This document shows, piece by piece, positions 58,085-64,000 of a DNA stretch of 64,000 nucleotides (the stretch's first letter is position 1; each line of letters begins with the position of its first letter). The notes beneath the pieces are model-generated. The model was given only the letters and a program-made list of their open reading frames with translations. It was not told where the DNA came from and made no database searches. The translations under genes were made by a program, and so were the position numbers. Source of the stretch: Palsa-360 sp963710315 (GTDB lineage: Bacteria; Acidobacteriota; Terriglobia; Acidiferrales; UBA7541). Where the stretch lies: NCBI GenBank assembly GCA_963710315.1, contig CAVPZW010000006.1, positions 744,001-808,000 of the forward strand, written 5' to 3'.

Positions 58085-58119
58085 AAAATAAAAAAGGGCG
58101 GCCGCTAAAGTGGCCGCCC
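58085..58119 (-). terminator. Intrinsic terminator reading leftward
   Basis: GGGCGGCC (58,096-58,103) pairs with GGCCGCCC (58,112-58,119); on the minus strand a T-rich run (58,085-58,095) follows. It lies 380 bases beyond the VWFA-related gene at 58.5 kb, so either that mRNA has a long 3' tail or a small RNA ends here. The 58,120-58,382 stretch has no gene I can support. Confidence 0.75.
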
Positions 58120-58382
58120 CTTCGGTAGCATTTTCCTTAGACCTGACTCGGTGTGCCCTATTTCCCCGATGGACCCATCCGCGCTATCGCTCCGTGAACC
58201 ATTCTCCCCTCGAAGCTGCAAGCCATCCATCGCGGACTCGCTGGGATTCTTTTTACGAGTGTGCGAGCAGGAAGTCAAGAAATAATTCCAGAACTGCAAA
58301 CTGAAAATTGGATTCGATCCAGAAGTTTTTTTAGATCCTCTTGCAAATCATGAAAACTTAATTCACGCAGTAAAGAGAGGCT

Positions 58383-58468
58383 GCTTTTTGTGGCATAGGC
58401 TTCAGCCTGTGGGTTTTAGACCTTGCTAGGACAAAAATCCACAGGCTGAAGCCTATGCCACAAAAAGC
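58383..58468. repeat. REP-like palindrome, family A copy 2
   Basis: GCTTTTTGTGGCATAGGCTT...CAGCCTGTGGGTTTT and its nearly perfect reverse complement form ~35-base arms around a 15-base loop. Same core (GGCTTCAGCCTG) as copies at 38.6 and 62.9 kb. Confidence 0.9.
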
Positions 58469-58498
58469 AAACCAGAAATTTCGGGAAGCAAGCACGGG

Positions 58499-59578
58499 TC
58501 AAGGCGTGGCGTTCAGGTAGTAACCGTCGCGCGTGAGCAGCGCGAGGCCGGGGCGCTTCACGCGCACTTCGATGCTGTGATACAGCTTGGAGCGGTCGGT
58601 ATGCGCGCCTGAATAGGCGATGGTGTATTGATTGCGCGCCTGTTCGGATACGCGCGCGTACAGCCCTTCCAGATTTTCACGGCTCACGCCGCCGTAGAAA
58701 ATATCGCCGCCGGTGGCATGGGCGTACTTGGAAAGAATATTGTTCCCAAGGAATGTAATGCCGCGATTCAAATTGGCCTCGCCGACCCCAACGACGTACA
58801 CGGAAATATCGGCGGAGAGCAGCATCTTCAGCGTTTCGTCGTACTTGTGCGTGTTGTTCTTGGCGTTCTGCCCGTCGGAGATCAGAAAAATAATCCTGCG
58901 GCGCTCATGCGGGCGGTCTTGCAGCTGTTCGGCGGCGGCATAAATGGCGTCGTTGATGTGCTTGTTGCTGGGATGCCCATTGGCATCGGCGGGAACCTGC
59001 GCCGGTCCCGGAGGCTGCGCGGTATTGACGCGCGGCCCGTTGGTCATGGTGTACGAGCCCATTCCGGGAAGCGAACTGCTGAGGTCGATGTGCTTGAGTT
59101 GCGTGAGAAGCTTGTCGTTGTCGGCGATGAAGTCCTCGGAAATTTGTTCCGGCACCTCGTCGAAGCGCCACAAGGACACTTCATCGGACGCGCTGAATCC
59201 GCCCGCCAGAGTCTCCAGCGTCTTCTGAACCTTTTCTGCCGTGCTTCGCTTCAGATCATCGTCAACTAAAATTGCGGCAGACAAGGGAAATGCATCCGCG
59301 GAAAACTGGGCGATGGGCTGTTCGATGCCATCTTCAAAAACCCGGAAGTCGTTCTGCTGCAGATCGGTGACAAGGTCGCCCGCGCTGTTTTTGACCGTCA
59401 CGGGCACCACCACCAGCGATACAGTCGTTCGAATGCGCCCGCGCGCATCCTGTGTTTCAAGCGAGGGCCCCTGTGTAGTGCTCTGGCCGAACGCGTCTTG
59501 TGTGCGTAAGGCCGCATAGGAAGCCAAGCCCAAGCCGATCGTCACGCTCAGGGCCAGCAATTTTCGTGGACTTTTCAT
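58499..59578 (-). CDS. VWFA-related secreted protein (acidobacterial type)
   Basis: The 359-residue product (ATG 59,576-59,578) has a signal segment (LLALSVTIGLGLASYAAL, cleavage near AFGQS). The domain begins VSLVVVPVTVKNSAGDLVTD, continues LQQNDFRVFEDGIEQPIAQF, and has FLISDGQNAKNN and QYTIAYSGAH. The MIDAS-like DxSxS position reads ILVDDDLKRS, so metal binding may be altered. Members are numerous in Acidobacteriota; function unknown. Divergent from the paralog at 59.7 kb. Confidence 0.85.
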   Translation of the reverse strand: MKSPRKLLALSVTIGLGLASYAALRTQDAFGQSTTQGPSLETQDARGRIRTTVSLVVVPVTVKNSAGDLVTDLQQNDFRVFEDGIEQPIAQFSADAFPLSAAILVDDDLKRSTAEKVQKTLETLAGGFSASDEVSLWRFDEVPEQISEDFIADNDKLLTQLKHIDLSSSLPGMGSYTMTNGPRVNTAQPPGPAQVPADANGHPSNKHINDAIYAAAEQLQDRPHERRRIIFLISDGQNAKNNTHKYDETLKMLLSADISVYVVGVGEANLNRGITFLGNNILSKYAHATGGDIFYGGVSRENLEGLYARVSEQARNQYTIAYSGAHTDRSKLYHSIEVRVKRPGLALLTRDGYYLNATP

Positions 59579-59700
59579 GAAGGTCCCGTCACTATTTCCG
59601 CGTGAGTCGGATTCGATCGCCACGCACTTTGGATCTTAAATGGCATCTTAAAGTTCCGGCGCGGCATCCTACACACCATCGTATCAGAGGAGATTATACA

Positions 59701-60633
59701 ATGCGGTTTCGAACCATTCTTTTCTATCTGTGCGTGGCATCCCTTGCGGGAGGGCTGGCCTTTGCCGCGCCTCCGGCGCAAATCCGCGTGGAAGTAAACC
59801 AGGTCAACCTCTTCGCCACGGTACGCGACAAGCACAAATCGATTGTTACCGGCTTAACTAAAGATGACTTTCAGGTCTATGAGGATGGCCAGCTCCAGGA
59901 AATCACCAATTTTTCGGCGGAATCGGACCTCCCCATTACCCTGGGCATGCTGATGGATACCAGCGGCAGCGAATATTACATGCTCTCCGCGGAAAAAGAT
60001 GCCGCCTCTCGCTTCTTCGGACGCGTGCTGCGCAAGGGCGATCTGGGCATGGTCATGAGCTTCGACACGGACGTGGACCTGCTTGCGGACTTCACCGATG
60101 ACCGCTCAGTGCTGAACCGCGCCATCAATCGCGCGCAGATCAATGTTCCTGTAGGAGGAATCATCGTGCAGGGCCCGCTTCCCACCAGCGGCACCGGCGG
60201 CACGAATTTTTACGACGCCGTCTACCTCGCCGCCCACGATAAGCTGGCCGGCGAAGCGGGCAGAAAAGCCGTCATCGTGCTGACCGACGCGGAAGATACC
60301 GGCAGCAAATTGCAGCTGCAGGACGCCATCGAAGCCGCGCAGCGGAATGACACCGTTGTCCATATCCTGCTGGTTGCCGCCGACGGCGGCGACCAGACCG
60401 TCGCCAAGAGGCTTACGGATGAGACCGGCGGGCGCATGATCGTAGTGCGCAATGAAAAAAATCTGGAGCAGGCATTCGATCAGATCTCGGAAGAACTGCG
60501 CAGCCAGTACACCCTCGGCTACACTCCCTCCAACAAGTCACATGACGGGGGCTATCGCAAAATCAAAGTGGAAATGAAGAACAAGGAGTATTCCGCGCTC
60601 GCGCGCCGCGGGTATTACGCGCCCAACTACTGA
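59701..60633 (+). CDS. VWFA-related secreted protein (acidobacterial type)
   Basis: The 310-residue product (ATG 59,701 after AGAGGAG) has a signal peptide (LFYLCVASLAGGLAFAAPPA), VNLFATVRDKHKSIVTGLTK, DDFQVYEDGQLQEITNFSAE, the MIDAS-type motif MLMDTSGSEYYM, GTGGTNFYDAVYLAA, VIVLTDAEDTGS and SQYTLGYTPSNKSHDGGYRK. The intact DTSGS suggests metal-ion-dependent ligand binding. The earlier in-frame start (59,602) overlaps the divergent gene and is rejected. Confidence 0.87.
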   Translation: MRFRTILFYLCVASLAGGLAFAAPPAQIRVEVNQVNLFATVRDKHKSIVTGLTKDDFQVYEDGQLQEITNFSAESDLPITLGMLMDTSGSEYYMLSAEKDAASRFFGRVLRKGDLGMVMSFDTDVDLLADFTDDRSVLNRAINRAQINVPVGGIIVQGPLPTSGTGGTNFYDAVYLAAHDKLAGEAGRKAVIVLTDAEDTGSKLQLQDAIEAAQRNDTVVHILLVAADGGDQTVAKRLTDETGGRMIVVRNEKNLEQAFDQISEELRSQYTLGYTPSNKSHDGGYRKIKVEMKNKEYSALARRGYYAPNY

Positions 60634-60686
60634 TAGTGCGAATGTAGATGTAGTTCAGGCTTTCAGTTCGCTTAAGAAGTATCCCC

Positions 60687-60774
60687 TTTTGCCATTCTGA
60701 GCGAAGCGAAGAATCTCTCTTCGATTGTGGAGAAAAGAAAGAGAGATTCTTCGCTTCGCTCAGAATGACAAAAT
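60687..60774. repeat. REP-like palindrome, family B
   Basis: CATTCTGAGCGAAGCGAAGA and the reverse complement TCTTCGCTTCGCTCAGAATG form long arms (about 35 bases) around a ~16-base loop between convergent genes. It may serve as a bidirectional terminator or as a REP element. One copy in the window. Confidence 0.85.
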
Positions 60775-60796
60775 AAGACACTTTCATTCGCAACGG

Positions 60797-61858
60797 TTAC
60801 GGCGTGGCAGTCGCGGCTGGCGGCGCAATCGGAATGGAATAGTATCCTTTGCGAGCGCGAACGATTAAATCCTTTCGATCGACCTGAACCTTAATCGTGT
60901 GGTACTTGCCGTCCGGAGAACGGCCTGCCGGGCTGTATGCCAGCGCATATTGATGGCGCAGCTCATCCCCGATGTCCAGAAACGACTGCCCCAGATCGTC
61001 CACCTTGTAAGGAAAAAAAACGCGGCCTCCGGTTTCCAAAGCAAGCTGTTCGAGGACTTGATCGCCCTCGTTTTTTTCGTACTTGCGGCTGATTCGCTTG
61101 TTAGGATCTTTTTCGTCCTCGGCCGACACCCATTCCGTGCTGGTGCTGATCGAGTAGATGATCACGCCGGCGCGCTGCGCCATATCCACGGCCTCGCCGC
61201 GGGACTTGTTGCTGCTGTTGTCGTCTCCGTCGGAAATCACCACCAGCACGCGTCGCACTTCGGGATTCGGGCCGGCAGGCAGCGGTGAATTGTTCAGCAG
61301 ATGATTGCTGGCAGCATACACCGCATCGTATAGCGACGTGCCGCCGCCAGCGCGCTGCTTCAGAATGGTGTCGCGCAGCTCGCCGGTATCGCCCGTGAAT
61401 TCCTTGATGATTTGCGGGCCGTCATCGAAGGTCATCAGGAAGGCCTGATCCTTCCCGCGCCGCAAGGCGTTGAACAGGAAATCGATGGCGGCGTCCTGCT
61501 CGAATTTCAGGCGCTCTCGAATGCTGTTGGAAGTGTCCAGCACCATGCCGATGCGCAGCGGAAGATCGGTAGGCTGGCTGAAATCCGTAATTTCCTGCTG
61601 CTGGCCGTCGTCAAACACCTTGAAATTTTCCTTGTTCAGATCGGTGATGAGCTTTTCACGCTTGGTGACCACGCTGAAAAGCACTTCCACCAGGTTGACG
61701 TTGCGCACGATGGCGCCCTGGCGGTCCACCTGCGCCGGAGCCCTCGGCTGAGTCTGCGAAGTCGCGGGAGGCTGCGCCTGCTGCGCGCCAACCGCGGCTA
61801 CGGCCACCAGGAAACCGGCAATTGCCATCCAAATCGCTTGTTTTCTCATGGTTGTCAT
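60797..61858 (-). CDS. VWFA-related secreted protein (acidobacterial type)
   Basis: From ATG 61,856-61,858 the 353-residue product has a signal peptide (AIWMAIAGFLVAVAAVGAQQ), NLVEVLFSVVTKREKLITDL, NKENFKVFDDGQQQEITDFS, the MIDAS motif GMVLDTSNSIRERL, GGGTSLYDAVYAAS, VLVVISDGDDNSSNKS and HQYALAYSPAGRSPDGKYHT. The frame is continuous with the upstream pseudouridine synthase, but an ATGA overlap with that gene's natural stop supports two separate genes. The fusion is likely an artefact of one inserted base. Confidence 0.86.
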   Translation of the reverse strand: MTTMRKQAIWMAIAGFLVAVAAVGAQQAQPPATSQTQPRAPAQVDRQGAIVRNVNLVEVLFSVVTKREKLITDLNKENFKVFDDGQQQEITDFSQPTDLPLRIGMVLDTSNSIRERLKFEQDAAIDFLFNALRRGKDQAFLMTFDDGPQIIKEFTGDTGELRDTILKQRAGGGTSLYDAVYAASNHLLNNSPLPAGPNPEVRRVLVVISDGDDNSSNKSRGEAVDMAQRAGVIIYSISTSTEWVSAEDEKDPNKRISRKYEKNEGDQVLEQLALETGGRVFFPYKVDDLGQSFLDIGDELRHQYALAYSPAGRSPDGKYHTIKVQVDRKDLIVRARKGYYSIPIAPPAATATP

Positions 61859-62881
61859 ACGTATGGGGCCAGCGCTGCCTCGATCTCCGCGGCGCGCCAG
61901 CCCAAAGGCTGCTCCCAACTGGTCGAAGTATACCCGCAAATCCCGCGGCAGCGGAGCGCGAACTTCCACCCACGCGCCGCTGGACGGATGCGAAAATCCG
62001 ATGCGCGCAGCATGCAGAAAATTTCGCTCCAGCAGAGGCAGACTACGCTTGCCCGCGCGCAGCACGCGCGGCGCTCCATAAAGCGTGTCTCCCACAACCG
62101 GATGCCCGATGGCCGAAAAGTGCGCGCGAATCTGGTGCGTGCGCCCGGTGTGCAGCACGGCCTCGACCAGTGTGCAGCCGTCCAATCGCGCGACCACGCG
62201 CCAGTCGGTGCGTGCGTGGCGGCCCTTGGCGGCTCGCGCCGTCATGCGCGTGCGGCGATGCGGATCGCGCGAAATGGGCAGCGTGATGCTGCCGGAATCG
62301 CGCGGCATCTTGCCGTGCACCAGCGCCACATAAATTTTCCTGACATTTCGCGAACGAAATTGTTCGGACAGATGTTCGTGCGCCTTGTCGTTGCGCGCCA
62401 CGACCATCGCGCCCGACGTGTCGCGGTCCAAGCGATGCACAATGCCGGGACGCAGCGCGCCGCCCGCCTCGGAAAGTTTTCCCAGGCGATGCAGCAGCGC
62501 GTTCACCAGCGTCCCCCGAGCATGCCCCGCGCCCGCATGAACCACCATCCCGGCGGGCTTGTTCACAATCACAAAATCGTCGTCCACATACAGCAGGTCG
62601 AGCGGCAAATCTTCCGGCAAAGCCTCCATCGCCGGGCGCGGCAGAACTTCAATCTCGATCGTTTCACCGGCCGCAACTCGGTGAGCAGCCTTGGCAATTT
62701 GCCCATCCACGCGAACTTTTCCTTCGCGAGTCAGTTCCTGAATGCGCGTGCGGCTAAGCTCCGGCACGCGCTCGGCCAAAAACAAATCCAGCCGCCGCCC
62801 CGCGTCTGTCAACGCTGCGGTGAGAGTTTGCGATTTAGTAGCACAGGCTTCAGCCTGTGGATTTTTCTTTGAAGTGTCCAA
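61855..62881 (-). CDS. RluD-family 23S rRNA pseudouridine synthase, +1 frameshift near the C-terminus
   Basis: Converts uridine to pseudouridine in 23S rRNA. S4-like domain (GRRLDLFLAERVPELSRTR), YVDDDFVIVNKPAGMVVHAG, the catalytic HRLDRDTSG (Asp) and LHTGRTHQIRAHFSAIGHPV. The frame runs on into the next gene. Removing one base from the CCC at 61,901-61,903 restores GWRAAEIEAALAPYV and a TGA at 61,855-61,857 that overlaps the next ATG. No ATG start exists: TTG at 62,881 lies inside a REP palindrome, and a second TTG at 62,810-62,812 fits the family N-terminus better. About 341 or 318 residues. Confidence 0.85.
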
Positions 62882-62954
62882 TGTCGTGAGAGATTGCCCT
62901 GCGTGAATCTTACCTTAGCATTGAAGAAAACCCACAGGCTGAAGCCTGTGCTAC
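62838..62954. repeat. REP-like palindrome, family A copy 3, spanning the pseudouridine synthase start
   Basis: GTAGCACAGGCTTCAGCCTG on the left and CAGGCTGAAGCCTGTGCTAC on the right, about 60 bases apart. It overlaps the 5' end of the open frame, so the first ~18 codons of that frame (KKNPQAEACATKS) are palindrome sequence. Confidence 0.88.
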
Positions 62955-62962
62955 GAACTGCG

Positions 62963-63466
62963 TCAGCGTTTGTTGGCGCTTGGAATTTGTGGCTGATGCG
63001 CGCCACCGAACAGCAGCTCGAAAAGCACCAACACGGCTCCAATGGTGATGGCGGAATCTGCCACGTTAAATGCGGGCCAGATATATTTCCATAGGCGCAC
63101 TTCCAGGAAATCGGTCACGCCGCCGTGCATTGCCCGGTCCAGCGCATTGCCTGCCGCGCCGCCCAGAATCAGAGCCAGGCCGCATTGCACCAGCGCGCCG
63201 CCCGCGCGCCCCGTGGCAAGCATCCACACCAGCAAACCCATGACCGCCAGCGAACTTGCAAGCAGAAGAGGCGTAAGCCACGGCGACTTGGAATCGGAAA
63301 ACATGCTGAAGGCGATGCCGGGATTTTGGCTGTGAACCAGAACCACGATGTCCGAAATAATGGAGTGGCGAAAGATCGGGCTGGTGTTGCGCTCGATGGC
63401 GTATTTCGTGGCGCGGTCCGCGGCCAGCACGCCAAGAGACACCCACAGCCAGCGCGCCCCGCGCAT
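62963..63466 (-). CDS. lspA: Lipoprotein signal peptidase (signal peptidase II)
   Basis: Inner-membrane aspartyl protease cleaving prolipoprotein signal peptides. The 167-residue product has four hydrophobic segments, ADRATKYAI, HSQNPGIAFSMF, the catalytic-Asp regions GGAAGNALDRAMHGGVTDFL and WPAFNVADSAITIGA. Its ATG overlaps the ileS stop (ATGA), the common ileS-lspA arrangement. pseudouridine synthase follows, also a common neighbour. Confidence 0.95.
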   Translation of the reverse strand: MRGARWLWVSLGVLAADRATKYAIERNTSPIFRHSIISDIVVLVHSQNPGIAFSMFSDSKSPWLTPLLLASSLAVMGLLVWMLATGRAGGALVQCGLALILGGAAGNALDRAMHGGVTDFLEVRLWKYIWPAFNVADSAITIGAVLVLFELLFGGAHQPQIPSANKR

Positions 63467-64000
63467 CAGGACGCGGCCCCTTGTCCTTCCACAAGACCGC
63501 CACCCGAAGCCTGTTCAATTTCGTTGAGAGCTTTCACGCAGCGGTCGCACACCGTTGGATAATCGGCGCTTTCACCGACGTGCGTCGAGTAGTTCCAGCA
63601 GCGCTCGCACTTTGCGCCGTCGGCGCGAAGCACGGCCACGCTCAATCCCGGAAGCGCTTCCGATTTTTGCGCGTCGGCGGATGCTGCCGCGGCGATTTCC
63701 ACCTGCGAAACAATGAACAGTCCCGGCAGCCAGCTCTTATACTGCGCCAGCAGGGGAGCCAAATCCTGGCCCGCGCTCAATACCACTTTTGCTTCGAGCG
63801 CTCCCGAGATTGTCTTTGCATTGCGCGCCGCTTCCAAAGTCCGCAGCACTTCCGTTCGCACCAACAGCAACTTCTCCCAGCTCGCCGCCTTTGAGGCATC
63901 GAGCGGAGAACCAAATGCTTCCGGCTTGGGGAATAAAACGAGGTGCGCACTCTCCGGATCGCTCGCCTGGCGCGGAAAATGTCTCCAAATTTCCTCGGCG
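63466..64000 (-). CDS. ileS: Isoleucyl-tRNA synthetase, C-terminal end (5' part outside window)
   Basis: Charges tRNA-Ile. The visible 177 C-terminal codons are open to the right edge and include IWRHFPRQ, LLLVRTEVLRTLEAARNAKT and the zinc-binding tail CERCWNYS...CDRCVKALNEI, typical of bacterial IleRS. The stop overlaps the lspA start by 4 bases. The catalytic domain is not in the window. Confidence 0.93.
   Translation of the reverse strand, partial: AEEIWRHFPRQASDPESAHLVLFPKPEAFGSPLDASKAASWEKLLLVRTEVLRTLEAARNAKTISGALEAKVVLSAGQDLAPLLAQYKSWLPGLFIVSQVEIAAAASADAQKSEALPGLSVAVLRADGAKCERCWNYSTHVGESADYPTVCDRCVKALNEIEQASGGGLVEGQGAAS

Noticed and set aside
58120..58300. Possible small RNA (a segment on the minus strand faintly resembles the SRP RNA loop, followed by a terminator)
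   Set aside because: The conserved SRP RNA tetraloop and symmetric-loop sequence do not match. No structure could be confirmed by eye.
60797..62881. A single 694-codon fusion of pseudouridine synthase and VWFA-related protein
   Set aside because: A signal peptide in the middle, plus a natural stop/start overlap in the adjacent frame, shows that a single inserted base creates the fusion.

Overview
The window looks like a chromosomal segment of an Acidobacteriota genome (Terriglobia-like). The grounds are its GC-rich coding style, three secreted VWFA-related proteins of the type abundant in that phylum, DUF2007-like paralogs, and dispersed REP-like palindromes. No rRNA, tRNA or CRISPR array was recognised. 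This phylum call is inference from gene content. LAYOUT. (1) 1-21.8 kb, minus strand: one fused str-S10-spc-alpha ribosomal superoperon, read right to left as rpsL-rpsG-fusA-tuf-rpsJ-rplC-rplD-rplW-rplB-(small unknown gene)-rpsS-rplV-rpsC-rplP-rpmC-rpsQ-rplN-rplX-rplE-rpsN-rpsH-rplF-rplR-rpsE-rpmD-rplO-secY-adk-map-infA-rpmJ-rpsM-rpsK-rpsD-rpoA-rplQ. A near-consensus promoter lies about 300 bases upstream of rpsL. Five adjacent essential genes at 15.8-18.9 kb (rplD, rplC, rpsJ, tuf, fusA) carry clustered single-base indels, nearly all +1. I read these as local sequence error, because the protein is recovered exactly when single bases are removed. (2) 22-26.3 kb, minus: frr, pyrH, tsf, rpsB, then rpsI-rplM with its own promoter. 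(3) 26.3-41.5 kb: housekeeping and metabolism, including a carboxymuconolactone decarboxylase-like protein, bactofilin, a DUF3883 islet, lexA, korAB (plus strand), a penicillin-binding transpeptidase, recA, an rmuC islet flanked by 18-base direct repeats, 3-hydroxyacyl-CoA dehydrogenase, DUF2007-like proteins and thiolase. (4) 41,591-50,185: an 8.6 kb element with 149-base terminal inverted repeats (148/149 identical) bounded by a 14-base direct repeat. It carries an ice-binding (DUF3494) protein, two tandem pairs of sulfite dehydrogenase plus c-type cytochrome, gene debris and secreted proteins, but no transposase or integrase that I can recognise. (5) 50.3-64 kb: a short-chain dehydrogenase, a 1016-residue secreted beta-helix-like protein, a UvrD-like helicase-nuclease, three VWFA-related proteins, an RluD-type pseudouridine synthase, lspA and the 3' end of ileS. 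HOW IT WORKS TOGETHER. The left third builds the ribosome and its factors (EF-Tu, EF-G, EF-Ts, IF-1, RRF), the Sec translocon and RNA polymerase alpha. korAB, hbd and thiolase serve 2-oxoacid and acyl-CoA metabolism. lexA, recA, rmuC and the helicase serve DNA repair. The mobile-looking element adds periplasmic sulfite oxidation and a secreted ice-binding protein. The most notable observation is the long-TIR element with its 14-base duplication and no visible transposase.
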